From positions 1 through 45,211 of the forward strand of contig JADFDG010000004.1 in NCBI GenBank assembly GCA_018262975.1: DNA of 45,211 bases, in the 5' to 3' direction. The notes under the pieces are model-generated. The model was not told the origin of the DNA and made no database searches. It saw only the letters and a list, made by a program, of their open reading frames with translations. Each line of letters opens with the position of its first letter. Position 1 is the first letter of the stretch. The DNA comes from Gammaproteobacteria bacterium (lineage in GTDB: Bacteria > Pseudomonadota > Gammaproteobacteria > Pseudomonadales > JADFDG01). Of the stretch, positions 24,682-36,512 are shown piece by piece. A program made the position numbers and the translations under genes.

Positions 24682-25350
24682 TCAGGGCTCGCCGAGGAAG
24701 CGATCTTCGTTGAAACCGCGGACAACCTGCGGGAAATAGACGGTAATCGTGCTGACTGCCGCCCCATTGATGAAACCCTCCGAAAACAGGAACAGCGGCA
24801 ACAGCGCCACGTGCTCGAACGCCGTGGCCACCAGCGCCTGCTGGCCGCCGAAGGCCAGCATGGCCAGGCCCGCCAGCACCAGCGCCAGCGCCGCGACCAT
24901 GCCGCCGCCAAAGCCGATGCCCAGCAGGAACACGAACAGGTTGCGCACCCGCGACCGCTCCAGCAGCCACAGCAGGCCAGAAATGACGAGCGCCGGCACC
25001 ACGGCAGTGAGCAACCAGGCCAGCGGCAGGGCGTCGACCGACCCCCGGCCCAGCACCAGCAGCACAGCCAGCGCCAGCGCACCGGCCAGCGAGGCCAGCG
25101 CCCAGCCGAACAGTACGGTGGCGGTGGTCATGCCAAGATAATGGAGGGTGATGCCCGGCGTGGGGTGCAGGGCAATCGACCACAGGATCACCAGCGACAA
25201 CACGCCGGCAAAGAACACGTGCTGGCGCACGCTGACCGCGAACAGTGCCCGCCAGGGCGCGCGCAGCAACGCCGCCAGCAACGCCAGCACGGCGAGGATG
25301 CGCGCGAGCGCCTGCGCATCGGCGGACAACAGCGACAGGTCGATTTCCAT
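24682..25350 (-). CDS. CbiM-like energy-coupling-factor permease family membrane protein
   Basis: A 222-aa, strongly hydrophobic protein with about six helices. The segments ITLHYLGMTTATVLFGW and LPLFLFSEGFINGAAVS followed by FNEDRFLGEP match what I recall of the short proteobacterial 'energy-coupling factor ABC transporter permease' proteins in the CbiM family. Classical CbiM starts MHIPDGF and sits beside CbiQ/CbiO; this one does not and has no ECF partners here, so a metal-uptake role is unproven. Divergent from the thioesterase. The N-terminal ATG at 25350 fits. Confidence 0.65.
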   Translation of the reverse strand: MEIDLSLLSADAQALARILAVLALLAALLRAPWRALFAVSVRQHVFFAGVLSLVILWSIALHPTPGITLHYLGMTTATVLFGWALASLAGALALAVLLVLGRGSVDALPLAWLLTAVVPALVISGLLWLLERSRVRNLFVFLLGIGFGGGMVAALALVLAGLAMLAFGGQQALVATAFEHVALLPLFLFSEGFINGAAVSTITVYFPQVVRGFNEDRFLGEP

Positions 25351-25487
25351 GGCCGGCGGATGCTAGCACGGCGTCCCCCGGGGCCGCGCCGGGCGACCCG
25401 ACCGACCAGTCCGCTGACAATCCCGGTCATTGGCGCTGCGGCCACTGCGTGACAACCTCGGTCCCTGCCCTGACCCGGAGTTCCGCC

Positions 25488-26051
25488 ATGTTCCTGCTGT
25501 GGAAAGTGCTCGCGCACCGCAACGCGGCCCCCTCCATCGACCTGTTCGACGAGGCATCCATCGACTGCCGCGTCGGCCTGACCGACATCGACCTCAACCT
25601 CCACCTGAACAACGCGAAATACCTGAAGTACATGGATCTCGCGCGCCTGGACAACATGCTGCAGAACGGCCTGATGTGGAAATTCCTGCGCAGCAACACC
25701 CGGCCGATCATCACCAACACCGAGATCAGCTACATCAAGGAACTGCGCACCTTCAGCCGCTTCTCGGTGAGCGCCCGCATCCTCGGCTACGACGAAAAAT
25801 ACGTTTACTCCGAGCAGCGCTTCACCAGCGAGGGGCGCCTGTGCACGCACGCCTTCACCCGCCTGGCCACCGTGTACAAGGGCCGCGCGCGCCCGGCACC
25901 GGAAGTGTTTGCCCACGTCGGCATCACCCGGCCCTCGCCGGCACTGCCCGAACCGGTGCTCGCCTGGAAGGAAATGCTTGACGCCAAGAAGCAGTACGCG
26001 CTCGGCACCTCCGCGCGCGCAGCCATGGAGAAACAAAAAGATGTCACATGA
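25488..26051 (+). CDS. Acyl-CoA thioesterase (THEM6/hotdog fold)
   Basis: A 187-aa hotdog-fold protein. LTDIDLNLHLNNAKYLKYMD is the motif of the FadM/THEM6 type, with the catalytic Asp in the DIDLNLHLNN stretch, followed by the long helix and RTFSRFSVSARI sheet. It should hydrolyse long-chain acyl-CoA in the cytoplasm, freeing CoA. ATG 25488 has GGAG 8 bases upstream. The last codons overlap the enoyl-CoA hydratase start by 11 bases, so the two are translationally linked and likely act on the same acyl-CoA pool. Confidence 0.85.
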   Translation: MFLLWKVLAHRNAAPSIDLFDEASIDCRVGLTDIDLNLHLNNAKYLKYMDLARLDNMLQNGLMWKFLRSNTRPIITNTEISYIKELRTFSRFSVSARILGYDEKYVYSEQRFTSEGRLCTHAFTRLATVYKGRARPAPEVFAHVGITRPSPALPEPVLAWKEMLDAKKQYALGTSARAAMEKQKDVT

Positions 26052-26817
26052 CACCCCGCACGTCATCGTCGAGCAACGCGGCCACATCCTGCACGTGGCA
26101 CTCAACCGCCCGGACAAGAAGAACGCGCTGACCCATGCCATGTACACCGCGCTGGCCGATGCGCTGGCGCGCGTGGAAAGCGAACCCGGCCTGCGCCTGA
26201 CCTTCATCACCGGCACCGCCGACTGCTTCACCAGCGGCAACGACATGATGGACTTCATGCAGAACCCGCCCACCGGCACCGACTCGCCGGTGAGCCGCTT
26301 CCTCGAGGGGCTGCGCAGCGCCAGCAAGCCGATCGTGGCCGCGGTGAACGGCCCGGCGGTGGGCGTGGGCACCACCCTGTTGCTGCACTGCGACCTCGCC
26401 TACGCCGGGCGCGGCGCGCGCTTCCAGATGCCGTTCGTGTCGCTGGGCCTGTGCCCGGAGGCCGGCTCCAGCCTGCTGCTGCCGCTGATGCTCGGCCACC
26501 GCAAGGCCGCGCAACTGCTGATGCTGGCGGAAACCTTCGGCGCCGATGAAGCCTGCGAATACGGCTTCGTGAACGCGGTGTTCGACGACGCCGATTACCA
26601 GCAGAAGGCGTGGGAAAAGGCCGAGTTGCTCGCCGCCATGCCGCCGGCGTCAGTGCGACTGGCCAAGGCGCAGATGAAGGCCACCTTCCCGCAACTGAAG
26701 GACGTGATGGCCAGCGAAGGCGCGGCGTTCATGGCGCGCCTGAAATCGCCGGAGGCCATGGAAGCGATGGGCGCCTTCATGCAGAAGCGCAAGCCGGATT
26801 TCTCGCGCTTCTCCTGA
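26041..26817 (+). CDS. Enoyl-CoA hydratase/isomerase
   Basis: A 258-aa crotonase-fold protein. LNRPDKKNALTHAMY, the oxyanion-hole strands FTSGNDMMDF and GPAVGVGTTLLLHCDLAYAG, and SLGLCPEAGSSLLLP with a Glu in the second catalytic position are the family motifs. The absence of a Glu in the first position and the CPEAGS form fit the delta3,delta2-enoyl-CoA isomerase branch, though hydratase activity cannot be excluded. It overlaps the thioesterase by 11 bases, so the two form an operon. The gene ends 14 bases before a repeat pair. Confidence 0.87.
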   Translation: MSHDTPHVIVEQRGHILHVALNRPDKKNALTHAMYTALADALARVESEPGLRLTFITGTADCFTSGNDMMDFMQNPPTGTDSPVSRFLEGLRSASKPIVAAVNGPAVGVGTTLLLHCDLAYAGRGARFQMPFVSLGLCPEAGSSLLLPLMLGHRKAAQLLMLAETFGADEACEYGFVNAVFDDADYQQKAWEKAELLAAMPPASVRLAKAQMKATFPQLKDVMASEGAAFMARLKSPEAMEAMGAFMQKRKPDFSRFS

Positions 26818-26830
26818 CCCTGCCACTGCC

Positions 26831-26892
26831 GCAGCGAGGGGGCCATGCCCCGACTGCGCGACGATGAATCGGGGGCATGGCTCCCTCGCTAC
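26831..26892. repeat. REP-like inverted pair, locus 7
   Basis: Unit 26831-26853 has a changed foot (GCAG) and lost one C; its inverse partner 26869-26892 has one substitution and a canonical CTAC foot. The foot gives the TAG stop of the convergent crotonase at 26889-26891. This is the most decayed pair in the window. Confidence 0.88.
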
Positions 26893-27686
26893 AGGCCGGT
26901 GAATTCCGGCTTGCGGCGGGCGGCGAACGCGTTGACGCCCTCGACGAAATCGGCGCGCTCGCTCATCGCGAAGAAACTCGCCGCTTCGGCTTCCAGGTGT
27001 GCATCGAGCGGCTGCTCGAAGCTCGCCGCCAGCAGCCGCTTGGCGTTCGCGTAGGCGCCGGTCGGGCCGCCAGCCAGCCGCAAGGCCAGCGCGCGCGACT
27101 CCTCGAGCAACTGCGCGGCCGGCACCAGCCGGTTCACCAGGTCCAGGCGCAGCGCGTCGTCGGCACTGAAACGGTCCGACAGCAGCACCAGCTCGCGGGC
27201 ACGGCGCATCCCCACCAGCCGCGGCAGGAACCAGGTGGCGCCGCCGTCCGGGGTCACACCGAGGTTGGTATAGGCCATCGACCAGCTGCCGCTGTCGGTG
27301 GCGAGGGCGAAATCACAGGCCGCCACCAGGCTCACGCCGTAGCCGGCCGCACCGCCCTGCACCGCCGCCACCACCGGCTTGTTCATGGTGACCACCGCGC
27401 GGATCGCCGCGTGCGCGTCATCGATCAACCGGCGGATGCCGGCGCGCCGCGACGCCACGTCACCGGCCACGGCGTCGCGCATGAAACCAATGTCGCCGCC
27501 GGCCATGAAGTAATTGCCCTCGGCGCGCAGCAGCACCGCGCGCACGCCGTCGTCATCGCGCACAGTGGCCAGCGCCTGGCGCAGCGCCGCCACCATGGGC
27601 AGGTCCAGCGCATTGAGCGCCTGCGGGCGCGCCAGCACCACGTGCGCCAGCGCGCCTTCGCGTTCGATACGTACCAGTCCGGTCAT
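26889..27686 (-). CDS. Enoyl-CoA hydratase/isomerase (PaaG-like)
   Basis: A 265-aa crotonase. FMAGGDIGFMRD and GGAAGYGVSLVAACDFALATD form the oxyanion hole; YTNLGVTPDGGATWFLPR has Asp in place of the second catalytic Glu, as in PaaG and other isomerases. It therefore probably shifts a double bond rather than adding water. ATG 27686 follows a weak ribosome site. Its last codon, CTG, runs straight into TAG, the first three bases after G of the repeat foot. Convergent with the other crotonase. It is probably independent of the lipoprotein gene upstream, which has its own terminator between them. Confidence 0.87.
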   Translation of the reverse strand: MTGLVRIEREGALAHVVLARPQALNALDLPMVAALRQALATVRDDDGVRAVLLRAEGNYFMAGGDIGFMRDAVAGDVASRRAGIRRLIDDAHAAIRAVVTMNKPVVAAVQGGAAGYGVSLVAACDFALATDSGSWSMAYTNLGVTPDGGATWFLPRLVGMRRARELVLLSDRFSADDALRLDLVNRLVPAAQLLEESRALALRLAGGPTGAYANAKRLLAASFEQPLDAHLEAEAASFFAMSERADFVEGVNAFAARRKPEFTGL

Positions 27687-27709
27687 GGAATTTCCCCACC
27701 GCAGAAACG

Positions 27710-27733
27710 AAAAGGCCGGTCGAATGACCGGCC
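27710..27733 (-). terminator. Rho-independent terminator of the lipoprotein gene
   Basis: On the minus strand GGCCGGTC-ATTC-GACCGGCC is an 8-bp stem followed by TTTTC. It begins about 20 bases after the lipoprotein stop and separates it from the crotonase gene. Confidence 0.75.
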
Positions 27734-27753
27734 CGCAAAGCATACGCGAAAGT

Positions 27754-28557
27754 TCAGAACAAGTTGCCGAACCAGGTGCCAATCTTGTCGGTGGTGCGTC
27801 CCCACCAGCCCTTTTCCTCGATACGGCCCGGCACCTCCGCGTCCTCGATGAGGTCAGCCGGGTCGACGCCGGTTTCCGGGAAGCTCTGGAACGGCTCCCA
27901 GCGGTGCTGGGCGATGCGGCCGGCCTCGAAATACACGCCCTGCTGGTCGAGTTTCAGCGCGGCAATCTCTGCCAGCGCCACCGACTCCGGCACCTCCTGC
28001 AGGAAACCGGCATGCATGAAGTCATCGGGGTTAAGGCCCTCTGCCTTGTAATCGAAGGACGACTCCTCCGAGTAACGCAGGTAGTAGTTGCGCCCGCCCT
28101 CCACCGCCAGCGGCAGCTCGAACACCTTCTTGATGAAGAGGATGGACAGCGGCCGCTTGGCATAGAACTGGAACCTGCCGGCGTGCAGTTCCAGCCAGGT
28201 GTAGCTGCCGCTCTTCAGGCCAAACACCTTGGTGCCGTCGACAAAGAACGACGGTGCCTGCAGTTCCTGGTCTTCCCAAGTGCTGGACGGCCGGTAGACG
28301 TAGACCATGGCGTTGCGCGGGTCGAGCGTATCCATCGGCTCGAACAGCGGGCCTTGGGGCGGCTTGAGCCAGGTCCCCGGCGTGGTCATCAACGGCAAGG
28401 TGGACGGCGCGATGCGCTGGGCCGCCTTGGGCACGTTGATGATGGCGTCGGTCGAGGGGTTCACGACCGCCTCGGGCTTGATCAGGTTGCAGGCGGAAAT
28501 CAGCAGCGCGGCAAACGCCACACCGACATACCGCCGCACGCGCAGTGCATTTGTCAT
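27754..28557 (-). CDS. DUF2846-type lipoprotein
   Basis: A 267-aa exported lipoprotein. The lipobox LLISAC gives the lipidated Cys near residue 23. The core (about 85-180: NAMVYVYRPSSTWEDQ, FFVDGTKVFGLKSGSYTWL, GRNYYLRY) is the pattern of the DUF2846 domain, a small beta fold found in outer-membrane lipoproteins. The role is unknown. The C-terminus has a Trp/Gly-rich end (EEKGWWGRTTDKIGTWFGNLF). ATG 28557 is used. A strong terminator follows, so it is a single-gene unit. It follows the ferredoxin-type reductase at a distance of 103 bases on the same strand. Confidence 0.8.
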   Translation of the reverse strand: MTNALRVRRYVGVAFAALLISACNLIKPEAVVNPSTDAIINVPKAAQRIAPSTLPLMTTPGTWLKPPQGPLFEPMDTLDPRNAMVYVYRPSSTWEDQELQAPSFFVDGTKVFGLKSGSYTWLELHAGRFQFYAKRPLSILFIKKVFELPLAVEGGRNYYLRYSEESSFDYKAEGLNPDDFMHAGFLQEVPESVALAEIAALKLDQQGVYFEAGRIAQHRWEPFQSFPETGVDPADLIEDAEVPGRIEEKGWWGRTTDKIGTWFGNLF

Positions 28558-28660
28558 TGTTCTCGTCTCCGGTCCGGCGGTGGCCGGCCGTAGGCTTTGC
28601 TGCGGGCAGGACGGGTAACTATCCCTGATTTTCCCGATGGTTGCCAAGGCTCGGCGCGGC

Positions 28661-29713
28661 TCAACGACGCAGGTCCACCACCACCGGGCTGTCGGCATAC
28701 GAAATACAGGTGAGGATGCGCCCCGCCCGCGCATCGGCCAGCGACAGGCTGTTCGGCTCGTCCATGACCACCTCGCCCTTGACCAGGGTAGCCCGGCAGG
28801 CGCCACAGGTGCCGTTGCGGCAGTTGCTGCGCATGCGCAGTCCGGCGCGTTCGCCCATGTCCAGCAGGGACTCGCCCGCCTCCCCACGGACCCGCGTGCG
28901 CTTGGCGAGCAGCAGTCCGCGGTGGACGAAGGTCACCGGCTGGCCACGCGACGGGCGCTCGTGGACCGGCGGTGCGGCGAAGCGCTCGGCGTTGACCAGC
29001 GCCGGGTCGACACCGGCCGCCAGCAAGCCCTCCACGGCCGTGTCGATGAGCGACTCCGGTCCGCAGATGTAATACAGCGCCTGCGGGTCACCCCGGGCAG
29101 CCGCCAGCACGCGGGTGACCGCGAACGGCTCGTGCAGGCCATGCCAGCCCTCGCGGGAACCCGTCACCACCAGTTGCAGGTCCAGGCCGGGGTGCGCGGC
29201 CGCCAGTTCCTCGAGGCGGGCACGGAAGATGATGTCGTCGGCGTTGCGGTTGTAATACAGCAAGGACACCGGCGGCGGCTCGGGCATGGCCAGCAACGTG
29301 CGCAGCAGGCTCATCACCGGGCTGATGCCGGATCCTCCCGCGACCAGCACGAAGCGCCGCCCGGCCCGCGAGTCGGGCAGCAGGAAATCACCACGGGCAG
29401 CGGACACCAGGAAGCGGTCGCCGATGGCCAGGCTGGTGGTGATGTGCTGGCTGACCTTGCCGCCCGGAACCAACCTGACGGTGAAGGCCGCCATGTCATC
29501 GGCCGGGATGCTGCACAGCGAATAGGCACGCCGGTAGCGGCCGCTACCGAAGCGGAACTCCACGAGCACGTACTGGCCCGGACGGTAGGGCAACGGGGTG
29601 GCCGTCGCGAACACCACCGTTACGCTGGACGGCGTTTCACGCACCACGTCGACCACGTGCGCCATCTGCAGCGGGCCGGTCTTCAGGGGTGCGGGTGATC
29701 GCGGAACCGCCAC
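28661..29713 (-). CDS. Ferredoxin-type oxygenase reductase (FAD, NAD, [2Fe-2S])
   Basis: A protein of about 350 aa with three modules: FAD domain with RRAYSLCSIP, NAD(P)-binding domain with GGSGISPVMS and YYICGPESL, and a C-terminal plant-type [2Fe-2S] ferredoxin with CRNGTCGAC and a later Cys in LTCISY. This order is that of KshB/HmpC-type reductases, which pass electrons from NAD(P)H to Rieske or diiron oxygenases. No oxygenase is adjacent; the diiron protein at 1.8 kb is a possible partner, but only by guess. GTG 29713 is preceded by GAGGC at 7 bases; ATG 29665 is an alternative. Confidence 0.85.
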   Translation of the reverse strand: MAVPRSPAPLKTGPLQMAHVVDVVRETPSSVTVVFATATPLPYRPGQYVLVEFRFGSGRYRRAYSLCSIPADDMAAFTVRLVPGGKVSQHITTSLAIGDRFLVSAARGDFLLPDSRAGRRFVLVAGGSGISPVMSLLRTLLAMPEPPPVSLLYYNRNADDIIFRARLEELAAAHPGLDLQLVVTGSREGWHGLHEPFAVTRVLAAARGDPQALYYICGPESLIDTAVEGLLAAGVDPALVNAERFAAPPVHERPSRGQPVTFVHRGLLLAKRTRVRGEAGESLLDMGERAGLRMRSNCRNGTCGACRATLVKGEVVMDEPNSLSLADARAGRILTCISYADSPVVVDLRR

Positions 29714-29858
29714 GGGGACTGCCTCGGAACCGGGGATGGATACGACCGCGAATATGCAGTACCAGCGGGTTTCGGGGCAACCTTTTCGCCACCGCCCTGT
29801 TAAGCCATCCTTCAGGCAGGGGCTGCCATGATCGGCCCAGCCACCAGGAGACCTGTCC

Positions 29859-30206
29859 ATGAACAACGGCCCGCGCGTCCTCGACCATCCCCTCTACGTG
29901 CTGCTGCGGGAGGAGAACATCGCCGAATTCAATCGCCGGCGCGCCAATGGCGAGCCGGTCAGCCTGGCCGGGGCCATGCTGCGCAGCCTGGACCTGCGCG
30001 GCCTGGACGCCGACGGGCTGGACCTGCGCGACGCCTGCCTGCGCGGCTGCGACCTGCGCGGCATCGACTTCCGCACCGCGCGGCTGGAAGGCGCCACCCT
30101 GACCGAGGCGCGGGTGAGCGGCTGCTACTTCCCCGGCGCACTGTCGGCCGAGGAAATCCGCCTGTCCCTCGAGAAGGGCACCCGCCTGCGCCTGTCCGCC
30201 GGCTGA
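29859..30206 (+). CDS. Pentapeptide-repeat protein
   Basis: A 115-aa protein. After a helical start, residues 35-90 hold about nine tandem five-residue repeats (LDLRG, LDADG, LDLRD, ACLRG, CDLRG, IDFRT, ARLEG, ATLTE), which form a right-handed beta helix. Such proteins mimic DNA or mediate protein contacts; no specific role can be given. ATG 29859 has GGAG at 7 bases. It is divergent from the reductase and is followed after 35 bases by the DUF1289 gene. Confidence 0.85.
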   Translation: MNNGPRVLDHPLYVLLREENIAEFNRRRANGEPVSLAGAMLRSLDLRGLDADGLDLRDACLRGCDLRGIDFRTARLEGATLTEARVSGCYFPGALSAEEIRLSLEKGTRLRLSAG

Positions 30207-30225
30207 CGCCACGCGGGCACGGCGT

Positions 30226-30234
30226 TGGTATCAT
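30226..30234 (+). promoter_or_regulatory. Extended -10 promoter candidate before the DUF1289 gene
   Basis: TGG-TATCAT fits the extended -10 pattern TGnTATAAT. It ends only 7 bases before the ATG at 30242, with no ribosome site in between, as for a leaderless transcript. No good -35 lies at normal spacing. Confidence 0.35.
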
Positions 30235-30241
30235 CCGCGCC

Positions 30242-30715
30242 ATGTCCACGCTGCGCATCCGCACCCCTTGCATCGGCATCTGCTCGACCACCTACGGTGG
30301 CGACGTCTGTCGCGGCTGCAAGCGCTTTGCGCATGAAGTGATCGACTGGAACAAGTACAGCGAAGAACAGAAACAGCTGGTGTGGGACCGGCTGACACGG
30401 CTGGCCAACGAGGTCACCGCGACCCGGCTGGTGATGTTCGACGTTGAACTCATGGGGCAGACGCTGCGCTCGCTGGGCGTACGCTTCCACGCCGACCAGT
30501 CACCGGCCTTTGGTGCCTTGGAGTTGCTGCGCGCACTGGGACAGCAGCGCGTGGATCTCTCCCGCTTCGGCATCACCGTGCTCGCCCCGTGGGCGCACCT
30601 GTCGCCCGGGCAACTGTACCGGGAAATGAACGACGAACTGCTGCGTCGCGCCGAGGCCTGGTACGACCTGCACCACGGCCGCGCCCGCCGCATCCTGCTC
30701 GACTGGGACCACTGA
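30242..30715 (+). CDS. DUF1289-domain protein
   Basis: A 157-aa protein. The N-terminus, TPCIGICSTTYGGDVCRGC, has the four Cys of the DUF1289 motif (CxGxC...CxGC), a likely metal-binding knuckle. The following helix region (FAHEVIDWNKYSEEQKQLVW) matches the domain. The C-terminal half (about 80-157) is additional and carries WYDLHHGRARRILLDW. Function is unknown. ATG 30242 lacks a ribosome site and may be leaderless. It ends 12 bases before a repeat pair. Confidence 0.82.
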   Translation: MSTLRIRTPCIGICSTTYGGDVCRGCKRFAHEVIDWNKYSEEQKQLVWDRLTRLANEVTATRLVMFDVELMGQTLRSLGVRFHADQSPAFGALELLRALGQQRVDLSRFGITVLAPWAHLSPGQLYREMNDELLRRAEAWYDLHHGRARRILLDWDH

Positions 30716-30727
30716 GACCTGCTCTTC

Positions 30728-30788
30728 GTAGAGAGGGGGCCATGCCCCCGACAAGCGAAAAGCATCGGGGGCATGGCCCCCTCTCTAC
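30728..30788. repeat. REP-like inverted pair, locus 8 (perfect)
   Basis: Unit 30728-30751 and its inverse 30765-30788 are exact complements over all 24 bases, with a 13-base loop holding GCGAAAAGCA. It is the cleanest example of the family here and lies between the convergent DUF1289 and dihydroorotate-dehydrogenase-like genes. Confidence 0.95.
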
Positions 30789-30798
30789 AGAAAGCCGG

Positions 30799-31792
30799 TC
30801 AGCGGCGCGGCATCCAGCCCTGCAGCATCTTCATGTAGTTGACGCGCTCCAGCGCGTGCGCGTTCGGCGCGTGCTGCAGCGACAGCACGCCACGCGCCTC
30901 GTCGACCGACGCGTACCCCTTCTGGTCCAGCCACCAGCCGAGCTCCTCCACCACGCCCTTCATGCGCGCGACGCCCTTGTCGAGCAGCGCCGAGGCCATC
31001 TGCACCGATTGCGCGCCACACAGGATGGCCTTGGCCGCGTCCAGCCCGGTATGCACGCCGCCGGAGACCGACAAACCGATGTCGATGCGCCCGTGCACCA
31101 GCGCCAATGCGTGCAGGCGCAGCGGCAATTCGGCACTCGTCGACGGCACCAGCGTGCGGTCGACATCGAGTTTTTCCAGGTCGACATCCGGCTGGTAGAA
31201 ACGGTTGAACAGCACCACGCCGGCGGCACCGGCCTGTGCCAGCTGGCTGACGAAGCCGGGCACCGAGGCATAGAACGGCGACAGCTTCACCGACACCGGG
31301 CGATCCACCGCCGCCACCACCTGGCGCACCACCTCCAGCTGGCGCGCCTCGACTTCGGCGCCCGACAGCGACGGGTCGACGGTGACTTCATACAGGTTCA
31401 GCTCGATGGCGTCGGCGCCGGCATCGGCGAGCAGGCGCGCGTATTCCACCCAGCCGCCGGGCGTGACGCCGTTGAGCGAGGCCAGCACGGGAACGTCCAC
31501 GCGCGCACGTGCGCGCCGCAGGTGCCCCAGGTAGCGGTCGACGCCCAGCGAGAACACGTCACTGGACGGCAGGAACGAGCGCGCCTCGGCGTCGGTGTCG
31601 ATGTGCGCGTCGAAATGCCGGTGCGCGGCCATCTGCTCGAGCACCAGTTGCTCCTCGAACAGCGAATGCAGCACCAGCGCGCCGGCGCCCGCCTCGACCA
31701 GCGCCGCGACCTTGTCCAGGTCGTCGCCGACCGGCGAGGCACCGATCACGAACGGCGCTTTCAGCGACAGGCCAAGCCAGCGCGTTTTCAGG

Positions 31793-31800
<8 letters not shown>
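30799..31800 (-). CDS. Dihydroorotate-dehydrogenase-like flavoprotein
   Basis: A 333-aa TIM-barrel protein of the DHOD-like group. LGLSLKAPFVIGASPV, SLNGVTPGGW, IELNLYEV, VSVKLSPFYA and ISVSGGVHTG-type motifs line the FMN site. The genuine DHOD catalytic Ser/Cys loop is not obvious, and it is not near pyrimidine genes. Its ATG overlaps the end of the pyruvate:ferredoxin oxidoreductase gene by 8 bases, and this pairing recurs in other proteobacteria, so it may reduce or oxidise a ferredoxin-linked substrate rather than dihydroorotate. The start at 31800 is fixed by the overlap. Confidence 0.85.
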
Positions 31801-35380
<3,580 letters not shown>

Positions 35381-35475
35381 GCGGCGATCCTCCCTGTCGG
35401 TGGTCAGCCGCACCATTGCATCAATTCACGGTGCCGACAACCGCGACCCGACCGGTCAGTGACCTGCGACAAGGA

Positions 35476-35558
35476 TGGTGCGCCAGGAGGGACTCGAACC
35501 CCCACGCCGAAGCACTGGAACCTAAATCCAGCGTGTCTACCAATTTCACCACTGGCGC
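35476..35558 (-). tRNA. tRNA-Leu (UAG)
   Basis: Minus-strand tRNA of 83 bases. The acceptor stem GCGCCAG/CTGGCGC, discriminator A and encoded CCA (35476-35478) are visible. The anticodon stem CTGGA/TCCAG holds the loop TTTAGGT, so the anticodon is UAG (leucine). The long variable arm (TGCTTCGGCG) is as in class II leucine tRNAs. It stands alone between the oxidoreductase gene start and the coiled-coil gene. Confidence 0.95.
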
Positions 35559-35596
35559 GGCGGCGCGGATTCTAGCAGGTCAGCGCGCGCGCCACG

Positions 35597-36406
35597 TCAC
35601 TCGGTACCGACCTGACGGTACAACTGGCGGATGTCGGCGGCGAGTTTGTCGGTCTTCTGGGTCAGCGCCTTCAATTGCGCCTGTACGTCGCCACCGGCAC
35701 TGCTGGCCGCTCCGCCCGTGGCACCCTTCGGCAGGCTGGCCAGTTGCTGGTTGATGGTGGCCAGCCGCGCCACCACCTGGTCGCTCTGCGCCATCGCCAT
35801 TTTCGCGTCCTTGCTTCCGGCACCGGCCAGGGTCCGGACTTCGCCGACCTGGGTCTGCAGCGCATCGAGGCGGTTGGACAGGCCATCGAGGTCATCGCGC
35901 AGATCGCGCAGGGTCGCAGTCACCTGCAGCACGTTCACCGCCGGTTCGCTGCCGGCACGTGGCGCCTCTACCGCGGGCGCGGCCAGGCGGGCCTCCAGCT
36001 TGGCCAGCCGCTCGTTGGCGGCTGCCAGTTCGCCGGCCAGCCTCGCCGCCTCCGGTTCTGCCGGGGTGGTGGGCACGGCACCGCCGGCCACCAGTGCCCA
36101 CAACGCCACGGCCAGCGCCAGCACGGCCACCCCGCCGGCCGCCATGAGCGGTATCGGCACGGGTTGCGGCGAAGGAGCAGCCGCCACCTGGGGCGGCAAC
36201 GCCGGCTGGGCCTGCGTGTAGCCGCTGGGGACACGGAACACGTCCTGGGCCGGGGGAATCTCGCGCCGCGGCTCCGGCGGGCGCTGGACCACCGGCGGCT
36301 CCGGGGCGCGTGCGGGTGCCGGCGGCGGTACCGCCTTCTTCGGCACCGCGATGACGTCCTGGCTGAGGGTGGACAACCGGTTTTGCTTGTCGTCGGAAGC
36401 GGCCAT
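35597..36406 (-). CDS. Membrane-anchored coiled-coil protein (unrecognised)
   Basis: A 269-aa protein of unknown family. Residues 22-85 are Pro/Ala-rich and cytoplasmic in character, a single membrane helix covers about 86-108, and the rest (118-146 and 165-269) is Leu/Ala/Gln-rich helix with heptads typical of coiled coil, e.g. LRDDLDGLSNRLDALQTQ. It resembles its neighbour at 36513 in architecture. ATG 36406 is used. It is the third gene of a minus-strand group with a secreted protein and another coiled-coil protein; a 106-base gap separates it from the second. It could be part of an envelope-spanning assembly. Function unknown. Confidence 0.7.
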   Translation of the reverse strand: MAASDDKQNRLSTLSQDVIAVPKKAVPPPAPARAPEPPVVQRPPEPRREIPPAQDVFRVPSGYTQAQPALPPQVAAAPSPQPVPIPLMAAGGVAVLALAVALWALVAGGAVPTTPAEPEAARLAGELAAANERLAKLEARLAAPAVEAPRAGSEPAVNVLQVTATLRDLRDDLDGLSNRLDALQTQVGEVRTLAGAGSKDAKMAMAQSDQVVARLATINQQLASLPKGATGGAASSAGGDVQAQLKALTQKTDKLAADIRQLYRQVGTE

Positions 36407-36512
36407 GGGCGACCTGCCGGATCGGAAACTGCGGAACGCGCCCGGGGTGGACCGGGCCGGTGGACCTGCAGACATTAGCATGGCTGCCGGCGCACGCGAC
36501 GTGGCCGGGGTC

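Noticed and set aside
25415-25429. TGACAATCCCGGTCA before the thioesterase as a member of the operator family
   Set aside because: The half-sites are one base further apart than in the real operators and one half is imperfect.
24682-25487. Cobalamin riboswitch or ECF transporter operon around the CbiM-like gene
   Set aside because: The 137-base upstream gap shows no B12-box-like element, and no CbiQ/CbiO partners are present.
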